Translations under genes and position numbers: made by a program
In this document: positions 27,660 to 36,547 of the stretch, piece by piece
How positions within the stretch are numbered: position 1 is the stretch's first letter
Layout: each line of letters opens with the position of its first letter
From: Gracilimonas amylolytica
Lineage (GTDB): Bacteria > Bacteroidota > Rhodothermia > Balneolales > Balneolaceae
Reading direction: 5' to 3'
DNA: 64,000 nucleotides
Assembly (NCBI RefSeq): GCF_002911695.1
Contig: NZ_PQBS01000035.1
Coordinates: 82,533 to 146,532, forward strand
Notes under the pieces: generated by a model
The model's database searches: none
What the model was told of the DNA's origin: nothing
What the model saw: only the letters and a program-made list of their open reading frames with translations

Positions 27660-28571
27660 TTGGCTTTTAAGCAAGAACTTGATCTGTACCTTCAGTTTAT
27701 CAAACTGGAAAAAGGTTTGAGTAAAAATTCTGTGGTATCCTACAAAAATGACCTTGAACGGTATTTTGTGTACCTCACCGCCGAAAAAAGGATCCAAGAC
27801 TTGTCGGGGGTCACACTCGGCCATATAGAAGATTTTCTGAATTATCTGGTAGACGATGAACTGCTTTCAGCCAGTTCCCTTGCTCGAAACATCTCCAGTA
27901 TTCGGGGTTTTCATGAATTTGCGGTGGTAGAGGGTATCACTAAAGCCAATCCTGCAGAGCTTGTGGAACTCCCTAAAAAGGCATCCAAGTTGCCCGAGGT
28001 TTTAGATCGGGACGAGATCGAAGCCATTCTGGAGACACCGGATCTTAGCTCCCCTGCCGGCATCAGGGACAAAGCAATACTGGAAACTCTGTACGGAACC
28101 GGGATGCGTGTAAGCGAACTTACCGGACTTGAGCAAGACCGTTTGATCTTTGAGATCGGGTTCATCAGGGTGATCGGGAAGGGAAACAAAGAGCGATTGG
28201 TTCCGGTTGGGGAGATCGCCCAGGATGCCATCTCTCACTACACAGAACACGTACGTCCTCAATTCTTCAACTCCGAAAAAGCCCATAAAGCAAAGAATAA
28301 AGTATTTTTGAGTGTGCGGGGCAGTGCCTTATCCAGAATGAGCATCTGGAACATAGTTCAAAAAGCAGCTGAAAAAGCTGAGATCAAGAAAAATGTGTAT
28401 CCCCATATTTTCCGCCACTCATTTGCCACTCATCTATTGGAAGGCGGAGCCGATCTCAGGGCCGTTCAGGAAATGCTTGGGCATTCTTCTATCCTTACCA
28501 CCGAGATCTATACACACATCGACCGGTCCTTTCTCCATCAGGTACATAAGGAATTTCACCCACGGGCGTGA
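27660..28571 (+). CDS. xerD: Tyrosine recombinase XerD
   Basis: 303 residues from a TTG start 2 bases after the previous stop. It has an N-terminal SAM-like core-binding domain (about 5-90) and a C-terminal catalytic domain with GTGMRVSELTGL (Arg I), GKGNKERLVP (Lys), HIFRHSFATHLLEGG (His-x-x-Arg), LGHSSILTTEIYTHI (His, Tyr nucleophile). The chain ends in HPRA, as in E. coli XerD, which favours XerD over XerC. With XerC it resolves chromosome dimers at dif. It is a housekeeping recombinase and clearly distinct from the island recombinase near 48 kb. The TTG start fits the alignment of the N-terminal motif. Confidence 0.92.
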   Translation: MAFKQELDLYLQFIKLEKGLSKNSVVSYKNDLERYFVYLTAEKRIQDLSGVTLGHIEDFLNYLVDDELLSASSLARNISSIRGFHEFAVVEGITKANPAELVELPKKASKLPEVLDRDEIEAILETPDLSSPAGIRDKAILETLYGTGMRVSELTGLEQDRLIFEIGFIRVIGKGNKERLVPVGEIAQDAISHYTEHVRPQFFNSEKAHKAKNKVFLSVRGSALSRMSIWNIVQKAAEKAEIKKNVYPHIFRHSFATHLLEGGADLRAVQEMLGHSSILTTEIYTHIDRSFLHQVHKEFHPRA

Positions 28572-28660
28572 TCTTTTACTAAATAAAGCTTCCAAACTTT
28601 CGTTCTGCAAAAGGTGTAAACTTCTACTATTTTAGCCACGAATTAAAAAATCATCTACCT

Positions 28661-30364
28661 ATGAAAGTAACCCGCTTCTTTTCCACACTACTCAGTCTCC
28701 TGCTATTCTCATTTATTACCACAGATATTAAGGCGCAGGTATTTGAATCAAAAAACTTTAAAAACGGGCTGGTGGTAACAGCCGATAAGTATGCTTCAGA
28801 GATCGGGAATGAAATTCTGATGCAGGGTGGTAATGCTGTAGATGCTGCCGTTGCTGTTCAGTTTGCACTTGCCGTTACACTACCGAGAGCCGGCAATATT
28901 GGTGGTGGAGGCTTTATGGTGATACGTTTAGCCGATGGTGAAACGGCCGCTCTGGATTTCAGGGAAAAGGCTCCTGAAAAAGCCACGCGTGACATGTATG
29001 TCAGAAATGGGGAATTTAAATCTGACCTAAGCTGGGAGGGAATCCTGGCAGTAGGGGTTCCCGGAACTGTGGATGGAATGATCAAGGCGTTAGAACGCTA
29101 CGGAAAATTACCCCTCGATCTGGTTCTACAACCGGCTATTAAGCTTGCCCGGGAAGGATATAAGCTGTCATATTCGCATGCAGAATCACTCAATAATCAT
29201 AAAGACACCTTTAAAAAATATCAGGTATCTGCTGAGTATTTCACAAAAAAAGATGATACTGAGTTCAAAGAAGGGGATCTATTTGTGCAAGAAGACCTTG
29301 CAAATACCCTTGAACGGATAGCTCGTTTTGGGCGGGAGGGATTCTATGCAGGTCCAGTAGCAGATGCTATTGTAAATGAAATGGAACGTTACAGAGGCCT
29401 TATCACCTATAACGACCTCTACAATTATGAGAGCCAATGGAGGGATCCTGTAGAAGTTGAATTCAAAGATTATACCTTACATATCATGTCTCCTCCCAGC
29501 AGTGGAAGTATTGCCATTGCACAGATATTGAACATGATCAATGATCACCCTTTAGAAGAAATGGGACACAATTCCGCTGATTATGTGCACTTGGTCAGCG
29601 AGGCTATGCGTCGGGCATTTGCAGACCGGTCTTACTATTTGGGGGATCCTGATTTTGTAAACGTCCCGGTTTCTGAGTTGATCAGTGAAGAGTATAATGA
29701 TACAAGAATGGAAAATTTTTCAACGGATACGGTCACTTCCTCTGCTTCCTTGTCACATGGAGAAATAGCGGGGTTTGTTGAATCAGATGAAACAACGCAC
29801 TTTTCAGTTGTTGACAGTGAAGGAAATGCCGTTGCAGTTACTACAACCCTTAATGGGTCTTTTGGAAGCCATGTTTCCGTTAGCGGTGCAGGTTTTCTTC
29901 TCAACAATGAAATGGATGACTTTTCAGCTCAACCGGGGGAACCTAACGCCTATGGATTGATCGGTGCGGAGGCTAACGCTATTGAACCCGGAAAGCGTAT
30001 GCTCAGCAGTATGACGCCAACCATCGTGACTAAAAATAACCGGGTTGATATGGTACTTGGAGCTGCAGGCGGACCACGGATCATAACTGCCACCCTTCAA
30101 AGTTTTTTAAACCGTGCGGTATTTGATATGAGGCCACAACAGTCCACAGCTTTCCCTCGATTTCATCACCAATGGTTGCCTGATATGCTCTTTATCGATG
30201 ATTTTGGCCTCAGCCCTGATACTCAAAATTTGCTTCAGGAAAAAGGCCATTCCATCTTCCCCATGCCCGGCATTGGAAGAGCTCATAATATCTATGTTGA
30301 ACCGGATGGTTCATATTCAAGTGGAGTGGATCCCCGTGGAGATGGATACGCTGCCGGCCATTAG
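28661..30364 (+). CDS. ggt: Gamma-glutamyltransferase
   Basis: 567 residues, secreted (signal peptide to DIKAQ, about 26). The precursor should autocleave before the nucleophile T379 in DETTHFSVVD. The large-subunit motifs LPRAGNIGGGGFMV and ALDFREKAPEKA and the small-subunit motifs GFLLNNEMDDF and KRMLSSMTPTIV are intact. It hydrolyses or transfers the gamma-glutamyl group of glutathione and related peptides in the periplasm. In an organism that may make bacillithiol (see ytxJ), its natural substrate could be other gamma-glutamyl peptides. It stands alone, 90 bases after xerD. Confidence 0.96.
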   Translation: MKVTRFFSTLLSLLLFSFITTDIKAQVFESKNFKNGLVVTADKYASEIGNEILMQGGNAVDAAVAVQFALAVTLPRAGNIGGGGFMVIRLADGETAALDFREKAPEKATRDMYVRNGEFKSDLSWEGILAVGVPGTVDGMIKALERYGKLPLDLVLQPAIKLAREGYKLSYSHAESLNNHKDTFKKYQVSAEYFTKKDDTEFKEGDLFVQEDLANTLERIARFGREGFYAGPVADAIVNEMERYRGLITYNDLYNYESQWRDPVEVEFKDYTLHIMSPPSSGSIAIAQILNMINDHPLEEMGHNSADYVHLVSEAMRRAFADRSYYLGDPDFVNVPVSELISEEYNDTRMENFSTDTVTSSASLSHGEIAGFVESDETTHFSVVDSEGNAVAVTTTLNGSFGSHVSVSGAGFLLNNEMDDFSAQPGEPNAYGLIGAEANAIEPGKRMLSSMTPTIVTKNNRVDMVLGAAGGPRIITATLQSFLNRAVFDMRPQQSTAFPRFHHQWLPDMLFIDDFGLSPDTQNLLQEKGHSIFPMPGIGRAHNIYVEPDGSYSSGVDPRGDGYAAGH

Positions 30365-30388
30365 GCCATTACATAGAAGGATTTAAAT

Positions 30389-31504
30389 TTGTTAAGGGAG
30401 CTCAGGTTAGCTTTATTGACTGAGCCCCATTTAATTAAAGTTCACGAATCATTCATGGAACCTGCTTACGAAACCATCACCTGGCAAGACGATCATTTAG
30501 TTATCCTGGATCAAACTCAGCTCCCTCTTCGGGAGATCTATTCTGATGTAAATACCATTGGGCAAGTTTGGGAGTGCATCAAAAATTTAAAGATCAGCGG
30601 AGCCCCGGCTGTAGGTATAGCGGCTGCTTATGGGTTGTACCTGGGTGTTAGAGACCTTGAATCAAGGAACTTTACGAGTTTCAGTGTAGAAATAGACCGA
30701 TGGATCGATTATCTGAGATCGGCACGCCCAACCGCGATGAATTCAACCTGGGCTCTTCAACGCATCAAACAAACGATCTTTGCCAATAAGGACAAGGAAC
30801 TGGATGAGATCAAGGATATCATCCTTAAAACTGCAAAAACCATTCATGCTGAAGACAAACGAGGGTGTAAAAACATTGGTGAACATGGTTCTCAACTCAT
30901 AAAAAAAGGGGCTAAAGTTTTAATCCATGGTAACACGGGAGCTTTAGCAACCGGAGCATTCGGTACAGCTTTTTCAGTCATCCTGCATGCTCATGAGGCT
31001 GAAAAAAATATTCACGTTTGGGTGAATGAAACCCGCCCTCTTTTACAGGGAGCAAGATTGACCGCCTGGGAACTTGAAAAAACTGAGATACCCTATAAGT
31101 TGATCACCGACTCCACTGCCGGTTCCCTGATGAATAAAGGTGAGGTTGATATGGTTTTGGTTGGAGCCGACCGTGTTACGGCCAACGGTGATGTAATTAA
31201 TAGAATTGGGACTTATCCCCTGGCGGTACTCGCCAAAGAGAATGACATTCCATTTTACGTAGCTCTCCCACTTTCAACTGTAGATCCTGAAACGGCTTCG
31301 GGTGGTGACATTGAGATAGAAGAACGTGAAGCAGAAGAAGTAACTCAATTTGGAAGTACCCCTATCACTCCCAAGAAAACGGATGCATTTAATCCGGCAT
31401 TTGACCTCACTCCTCACGAGTACATTACCGGATTTATTACCGAAAAAGGCCTCATAGAACCAGATTTTGAAGAAAACTTCAGTTCTCTGTTTGATCGGTC
31501 TTAG
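30389..31504 (+). CDS. mtnA: MtnA-like S-methyl-5-thioribose-1-phosphate isomerase with the catalytic Cys replaced by Gly
   Basis: Up to 371 residues. Two starts compete: a TTG at 30389 with AGAAGGA 7 bases upstream, and an ATG at 30455 that matches the usual family N-terminus (MEPAYETITW). The eIF2B-alpha/MtnA fold is clear: KISGAPAVGIAAAYGL, SARPTAMNSTWAL, NETRPLLQGARLTAWEL, VLVGADRVTANGDVINRIGTY and FNPAFDLTPHEYITGFITEKG. MtnA isomerises methylthioribose-1-phosphate to methylthioribulose-1-phosphate in methionine salvage, using Cys160 and Asp240 (B. subtilis numbers). Here Asp is kept (D261 in GADR) but the Cys position in the segment IHGNTGALAT is Gly181 (codon GGT, 30929-30931). Activity may be altered. 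No other methionine-salvage gene is near. Confidence 0.85.
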   Translation: MLRELRLALLTEPHLIKVHESFMEPAYETITWQDDHLVILDQTQLPLREIYSDVNTIGQVWECIKNLKISGAPAVGIAAAYGLYLGVRDLESRNFTSFSVEIDRWIDYLRSARPTAMNSTWALQRIKQTIFANKDKELDEIKDIILKTAKTIHAEDKRGCKNIGEHGSQLIKKGAKVLIHGNTGALATGAFGTAFSVILHAHEAEKNIHVWVNETRPLLQGARLTAWELEKTEIPYKLITDSTAGSLMNKGEVDMVLVGADRVTANGDVINRIGTYPLAVLAKENDIPFYVALPLSTVDPETASGGDIEIEEREAEEVTQFGSTPITPKKTDAFNPAFDLTPHEYITGFITEKGLIEPDFEENFSSLFDRS

Positions 31505-31748
31505 TTCGATTCGACAAGGAATTATTATCAGAAGTTTTGGAAGAACTTTTGTCAAGAATGGAGTCCTCTTCCCGTCCGGGCATAGCCTGTTGATCTCGAT
31601 GAATATTTGCAGTAACCCCAATTGAACTGCCAATAACCACTCCTACACCCATGCAAAGATATGGATTTAAACCTGTTAGCCAGCTTATCCCATATCCGAT
31701 CCCTGCCCCTGTAACCGTTACCAATAACCAGATCAGAAAGCTTTTCAT
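31479..31748 (-). CDS. Small two-helix membrane protein of unknown function
   Basis: 89 residues with two hydrophobic helices (about 4-24 and 29-48) separated by a short turn, then a hydrophilic charged tail rich in Ser, Asp and Asn. The glycine-rich GAGIGYGISWL and GVGVVIGSSIGV are typical of small helical hairpin proteins. It starts 10 bases after the end of the membrane histidine kinase gene, so it is probably co-transcribed with it. Its end overlaps the end of mtnA on the opposite strand by 26 bases. No family recognised. Confidence 0.55.
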   Translation of the reverse strand: MKSFLIWLLVTVTGAGIGYGISWLTGLNPYLCMGVGVVIGSSIGVTANIHRDQQAMPGREEDSILDKSSSKTSDNNSLSNRTKTDQTEN

Positions 31749-31758
31749 CTCATTTAGA

Positions 31759-33375
31759 TTAATCTACAGGGATCTTTAAGATAAACGTAGTAACATTTGT
31801 TGAAAAGTAATCCAGTTCGGCATTGAGCTGCTTACTGAATGCCCGAATGATACGCATTCCTATTCCACTGGAAGCTTTGTTCTCAAAATTAGAAGGAAGA
31901 CCCTGTCCGTTATTAGATACCTTCAAGGTAATCGTCTCGTCATCCTTACTTATGTCAATAACCACACTGCCTTTATCTCCGGTCTTAAAACCGTGATTAC
32001 AAGCATTCATCACTAACTCATTTGTGATCAGTGAAAACGGTATGGCACGATCCATGTCTAAAGTAATGCCTTCATCTGCCTTCACCGTAAATTGAATATC
32101 TTTTTTATCTTTTCTAAGTGACTGCTCAACCCGGTTACTCAGTTTGATGGCGTAATTTTTCAGATCGACCTGACTGGCACTTTTGGTTTGAGACATGGAT
32201 TCGTGAACAATGGTCAACGAACGGATCAAAGAGTGCGAATCCTTCAGGATCTGCTCATTTGTTTTATAGGTATCACTCTTTAATTGAAGTTCCAGTACGG
32301 CCAGAACCATGGTCAGGTTTGTCCTGACTCTATTGTGAATTTCGTTCAGCAGTTCATCTCTCTCATCAAGTGCGGCATTGAGTTTGACTTCATTTAAACG
32401 CAATACCTGAGTTTGTGAATCAACCTCATCCTTAAGGTTCTTGTTCCAGCTGCCCACCAGATAAATACTGCCAATACCAATGAAAAATACCAGTGAGATT
32501 GATATCCAGGTTACGATCTCAAACGACTCATTCACACTGCTTATACTTGAGTACAGTTCAGACCCCATGGCCAGGCCGGAGTTCATGATCTCAGACTCAA
32601 TGGATTGCGAACCAAGTAACTTGGCAGAGATAATAAACATGGCCAATACTAAAACCACAACAGTGATCGTCGAATAGATCCACTTAAGAGAAACCTCTTC
32701 TTTTTCAGGAACATTGAATTTATTGCTTCGAAACCGATAGACCATTGGTGTAAAGAAATAGAGAATTGGCCCCGCTACCAACACAGATTGCAGGAACAAA
32801 CTGACCCACCAGCTTTTCCAGATCAGAAGGGTTTCAAACAAAGGCAGGTTATAGAATCGGCTCCAGACAAAAGCCCCAAGCGAACAGGCTAAAGCTGCAA
32901 ATAACGAAACTACAATATAGAATGTAAAGCTTCTTAGATCTTTGAGGCTCAGATCAAAAGAGACACAGTAGTACGACAAAGCAAAGATCGATAAGCCTAA
33001 AGTGAATGAGAATGAGTAGAGCAACGACCAGTACCATGTCATAGATGCTGTAAAGGCCAAAACAAAGGTGGAAACAAACACAGGTATGAATCCCCATTCA
33101 AAACCCACCCAAAACATCAATAACATTCCGATAAGCATTGGGATCTGTATCAAAAATACTTGTCCGATCTTATCCTGATTGAGGATGTCCGAAAAGCCAA
33201 AATAATTTTCAACAATAAAAACCGACGATATGCTGACTGCGATCAGTGCAACCCAAACTGTAAGTAATCCTAAAAACTTTAAGCTTCCGATCCCCTGTTC
33301 ACCCAAAATGTAATCCATTGTGAGTGGTTGATATACATTTCCGGAAGTCACCCCGTTAAGTTCTTTACCCTCCAT
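31759..33375 (-). CDS. Multi-pass membrane sensor histidine kinase (HisKA_2-like)
   Basis: 538 residues. The N-terminal half holds about eight transmembrane helices (about 33-310), resembling the MASE1-like integral membrane sensor modules. A short coiled stretch (KNLKDEVDSQTQVLRLNEVKLNAAL) leads to a HisKA_2-type dimerisation domain with the phospho-acceptor in LLNEIHNRVRTNLTMV, where most relatives read HHRVKNNL. A HATPase domain follows with an N-box (LITNELVMNACNHGF), a G-box (VSNNGQGLP) and SSGIGMRIIRAFSKQL. No adjacent response regulator exists, so it is an orphan kinase. The only linked gene is the small membrane protein downstream. Confidence 0.85.
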   Translation of the reverse strand: MEGKELNGVTSGNVYQPLTMDYILGEQGIGSLKFLGLLTVWVALIAVSISSVFIVENYFGFSDILNQDKIGQVFLIQIPMLIGMLLMFWVGFEWGFIPVFVSTFVLAFTASMTWYWSLLYSFSFTLGLSIFALSYYCVSFDLSLKDLRSFTFYIVVSLFAALACSLGAFVWSRFYNLPLFETLLIWKSWWVSLFLQSVLVAGPILYFFTPMVYRFRSNKFNVPEKEEVSLKWIYSTITVVVLVLAMFIISAKLLGSQSIESEIMNSGLAMGSELYSSISSVNESFEIVTWISISLVFFIGIGSIYLVGSWNKNLKDEVDSQTQVLRLNEVKLNAALDERDELLNEIHNRVRTNLTMVLAVLELQLKSDTYKTNEQILKDSHSLIRSLTIVHESMSQTKSASQVDLKNYAIKLSNRVEQSLRKDKKDIQFTVKADEGITLDMDRAIPFSLITNELVMNACNHGFKTGDKGSVVIDISKDDETITLKVSNNGQGLPSNFENKASSGIGMRIIRAFSKQLNAELDYFSTNVTTFILKIPVD

Positions 33376-33535
33376 CAGTACTCCACATTAATAAGCGTTA
33401 ACTGCATCATATATAAGCATTTAAAATGCTTTAAATTATTACGAAAATAAAAATATACAATTATCAAAGGTCAATCACATATTTAATGATACCCTACATA
33501 AATATTTTTTATTGAATGAACCTAAATTGGTTCCA

Positions 33536-33931
33536 TTACTCAATGACATCGAGTATTGATTCTGTTCGTACATTTCCATGTGACGCTGTCCATATGACCT
33601 CACCATCCTTTACTATGATCACTTGCGGTGATTCATGACGTATGTTGAAATACTTTGAAATTTCACCCGATAAAGTCCTTTGGCCGATCACATCAACCAA
33701 ATATCCATTTATGTTTTCAAACGTACTTTCCGGGATCTTTTGAAGATCCTTTAAGGCAAAGTAACTGGTGGCACACCGTGTGCTGTGCTTGTAAATAAGC
33801 TGTGGTTTTGAGTGAGAAGCTTCTTCAATTTCACTCAGTTCGGATGAAGCTGTCAATTTGCCCCATTTAGGGTTGACTGAGCCATCGCTCTCAGACTTAA
33901 AAATATCTCTAATGCTATCAAAAATACTCAT
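33536..33931 (-). CDS. ytxJ: Monothiol bacilliredoxin YtxJ/BrxC-like
   Basis: 131 residues, cytoplasmic, thioredoxin-like fold. The active-site segment YKHSTRCATSYFAL places the single redox cysteine at residue 53; the second Cys of thioredoxins is replaced, as in the YtxJ/BrxC group. VDVIGQRTLSGEISKYFNIRHESPQVIIVKDGEV follows, with the cis-Pro (SPQ). The family reverses bacillithiol-protein mixed disulfides, so this gene implies the cell makes bacillithiol. No biosynthesis gene (bshA, bshB, bshC) is in this window. It is a single gene, divergent from the UPF0173 hydrolase. Confidence 0.85.
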   Translation of the reverse strand: MSIFDSIRDIFKSESDGSVNPKWGKLTASSELSEIEEASHSKPQLIYKHSTRCATSYFALKDLQKIPESTFENINGYLVDVIGQRTLSGEISKYFNIRHESPQVIIVKDGEVIWTASHGNVRTESILDVIE

Positions 33932-34077
33932 CTACTTGTAATCATAGTTAATTCATCGGAAGTATAACACGGTTAGTGCTTAAACTTCTGCTATTATTTC
34001 CTATTTAACGAATCATTTTAGCCTGATTTTCATTTAATTACGTGTAAGAATCAAACAAGGAATTAAAATAGGAGTTT

Positions 34078-34782
34078 ATGAATACACAAATTAAAGCTAA
34101 ATGGCTTGGTCACTCAGCATTTAAGCTGGAAAGTCAAAGTGGCAAGATCATTTATATCGATCCATTCTTAAAAGATAATCCATCTACCCCTGACGAACTT
34201 AAAAAGGTGGATAAAGCAGATTATATTTTACTCACTCACGGTCATGAAGATCATGTTGGTGATACCGTTGAGATCGCGAAAAATACCGGAGCCAAGGTGG
34301 TCGGTATTCTGGAACTTGTTGGCATACTACAAGAAGAAGGCCTCCCTGAAGATCAGGCGGTAGGTTTCAACAAAGGCGGAACTATTCACTTTGAAGATTT
34401 CTCAGTGACTTTGGTTTCTGCCAATCACAGCTCCTCTTATAAAGGAAAATATGCCGGCGATCCCGGTGGATTGGTGATATCTTTTGAAGATGACATCTGT
34501 GTTTATCATATGGGCGACACCAACATATTTGCAGATCTAGAACTTTATGGGGAATTATATCGCCCGCATGTGGTCCTGGCTCCAACCGGAGATCATTTCA
34601 CGATGGGGCCTGAGGAAGCAGCTTACGCGGTTGAACTCATTGGATGCGAAATAGCAGTTCCAATGCATTATGGAACCTGGCCTCCAATAGATAGCGACCC
34701 AAATGAATTCAAGGAGATACTTGAGGGTATCACTGATACAGAAGTGATCATCCCTAATAAAGGTGAAAACTTTTTAGTTTAA
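34078..34782 (+). CDS. UPF0173 metal-dependent hydrolase (metallo-beta-lactamase fold)
   Basis: 234 residues, cytoplasmic. The MBL-fold metal motif THGHEDH is at about 56-62, preceded by LGHSAFKLE and YIDPF. GDTNIFADLEL, APTGDHFTMGPEEAA and PMHYGTWPPI supply further ligands typical of UPF0173/UlaG-like hydrolases. Substrates are mostly unknown; some relatives act on cyclic phosphoesters or lactones. A good Shine-Dalgarno (AGGAG) lies 5 bases upstream of the ATG. A terminator follows directly, so it is a single-gene unit. Confidence 0.9.
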   Translation: MNTQIKAKWLGHSAFKLESQSGKIIYIDPFLKDNPSTPDELKKVDKADYILLTHGHEDHVGDTVEIAKNTGAKVVGILELVGILQEEGLPEDQAVGFNKGGTIHFEDFSVTLVSANHSSSYKGKYAGDPGGLVISFEDDICVYHMGDTNIFADLELYGELYRPHVVLAPTGDHFTMGPEEAAYAVELIGCEIAVPMHYGTWPPIDSDPNEFKEILEGITDTEVIIPNKGENFLV

Positions 34783-34802
34783 CACCGGATCTTAAATAAA
34801 TG

Positions 34803-34836
34803 GCCACAGGTCAATTCTGATCTGTGGCTTTTTTAT
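34803..34836 (+). terminator. Rho-independent terminator after the UPF0173 gene
   Basis: GCCACAG near 34803 pairs with CTGTGGC near 34822 and is followed by a run of T on the plus strand. It lies about 20 bases after the stop. Confidence 0.8.
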
Positions 34837-34906
34837 TTCAACCTATGCATAGTTCATTCAAATATTACAGAACCGGACCTTTTAAACCAAAGCGTTACAA
34901 TTTTAG

Positions 34907-35644
34907 ATGAAAACTGATATCACAAAGTACTCAGAAGATTTCAAGATCAGAGCCAATGAGGTAGATAATGGCGGAAAAGCTACCTTGCCTGCATTATTTT
35001 CTTTATTTCAGGAGGTAGCCGGTAATCATGCACTTAAGCTCAATTTTGACATTTCTCAACTTCAGGAACAAGACCTGACCTGGGTTTTACATCGCATGGA
35101 TGTAAACATCGATCGGTTCCCAAAATGGCGTGATGAGATCACCATCGAAACCTGGCCTGCAGCCGGAGATGCCTTGAAGGCTTTCCGGGATTACAGGATC
35201 CTGGATAAAAGCGGTGAAACGCTTGGGGTTTGTTTAAGCTATTGGATGATGATCAACATAAAGACACGCAGGCCGGCCCGTATGCCGGAAGAAGTACTGA
35301 ATATGCGCCTTAAGGATATTGATCATGTTTTGGACCCAAAAGATACACGGTTAAAACCCTTTCAGGATATGGGTGAGTCATACTCATTCGACGTGAGAAA
35401 CTCGGACCTTGACATGAATGATCACGTCAACAACGCCCGTTACGTTGAGTGGATCATGGAACACCACTCAGACACGGATTCTTCCCCTATCAACGTCATC
35501 GATATACAATTTCTAAGAGAGAGTGTAGCAGGAGATTCGATCGCATCAGAAGTTATAAAAACAGATGAGCATACTTACCTCCATCAACTAAAAAACCAGA
35601 ACGGTGAGGTTCTGGTCTTAGCTGAATGTAAAAAAAACGGCTGA
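34907..35644 (+). CDS. Acyl-ACP thioesterase (FatA-like double hotdog)
   Basis: 245 residues, two hotdog domains. The N-terminal hotdog contains LFSLFQEVAGNHA and WVLHRMDVNIDRFPKWRDEITIETWPA. The C-terminal hotdog carries DMNDHVNNARYVEWIMEHH, where the conserved Asn-His pair forms part of the catalytic site of bacterial and plant acyl-ACP thioesterases. It releases free fatty acids from ACP in the cytosol. It could supply free fatty acids for the LuxE/LuxC pair found later in this window, but the genes are 20 kb apart and that link is only inference. It converges on the aldo/keto reductase gene with no gap. Confidence 0.85.
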   Translation: MKTDITKYSEDFKIRANEVDNGGKATLPALFSLFQEVAGNHALKLNFDISQLQEQDLTWVLHRMDVNIDRFPKWRDEITIETWPAAGDALKAFRDYRILDKSGETLGVCLSYWMMINIKTRRPARMPEEVLNMRLKDIDHVLDPKDTRLKPFQDMGESYSFDVRNSDLDMNDHVNNARYVEWIMEHHSDTDSSPINVIDIQFLRESVAGDSIASEVIKTDEHTYLHQLKNQNGEVLVLAECKKNG

Positions 35645-36466
35645 TCAATTGTCCCAATCGGGAGCAAAATCAGGATCCACTAACCGCGTGGTTTTATCCA
35701 GATCATCGATCGCGTAAAAGTCATCATCCTCAAGCGCAAAATCATAGATATCTATATTCTCTTTCAGATGCTGTTCTGAAGATGCCTTGGGAATGGCAAC
35801 CACTTGTTCCTGTTCTATCAGCCATCGAAGTGCTATCTGAGAAGGAGATTTCCCATACTTCTCACCAAGTTTCTTCAGCAATGGATCATCCATGACCTTA
35901 CCCTGCGCCAACGGTGAGTAAGCTGTAAATAACAGGTCTTGTTCTGCGGCGTAATCAAGCAGGTCAAGCTGACCTAAGAAGGGATGGTATTCAACCTGAT
36001 TGCAGAAAACAGGGGCTGCCAGCTCTTCGTTAAGTTCCTTAAGCTTAGACAAGGGATAGTTAGCCACTCCAATATTCAGTGCTTTACCCTGATCCCGGAG
36101 CGAAAGAAAAGCTTCCATGGTCTGTTCAATATCCACTTCGGGGTTTGGCCAGTGAACCAGCAGAAGATCCACATATGGTGTATCCAGCTCTTTTAGGGAA
36201 TTTTCTGCCACTTTAAGTACATCTTTTTTATCAAGATGGGTATGCCAGATCTTAGTGGTAAGGAAGATCTCATCCCGATCTACGTGCGAGCGCTTTATCG
36301 CCTCTCCGACTTCCCGTTCATTTTTATAGCTTTGTGCGGTATCAATATGTCTGTAACCAAGATTGAGAGCGAGCTTTATGGCATTCTCCCCTTCCCTGCC
36401 AATTAATCGATGTGTTCCTAATCCGATCTCCGGTACTTCCACACCCTGAATTGTTTTAAATTGCAT
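35645..36466 (-). CDS. Aldo/keto reductase
   Basis: 273 residues, TIM-barrel AKR family, NADPH-dependent reduction of aldehydes or ketones. The catalytic tetrad is intact: D42 and Y47 (HIDTAQSYKNE), K72 (TTKIWH) and H105 (LLLVHWPNP). NIGVANYPLSKL and CNQVEYHPFL follow, then the cofactor segment AIPKASSEQHLKENIDI. Length is typical of the 2,5-diketo-gluconate-reductase-like group. The physiological substrate is not determined by sequence. It is a single gene. Confidence 0.93.
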   Translation of the reverse strand: MQFKTIQGVEVPEIGLGTHRLIGREGENAIKLALNLGYRHIDTAQSYKNEREVGEAIKRSHVDRDEIFLTTKIWHTHLDKKDVLKVAENSLKELDTPYVDLLLVHWPNPEVDIEQTMEAFLSLRDQGKALNIGVANYPLSKLKELNEELAAPVFCNQVEYHPFLGQLDLLDYAAEQDLLFTAYSPLAQGKVMDDPLLKKLGEKYGKSPSQIALRWLIEQEQVVAIPKASSEQHLKENIDIYDFALEDDDFYAIDDLDKTTRLVDPDFAPDWDN

Positions 36467-36547
36467 GATAGATATTGAGTAGTAACCTCTATGTTTTATT
36501 GATTGTTATAGTTATAAGAGTAACGGTTATAACTCCAAATATGTTCA

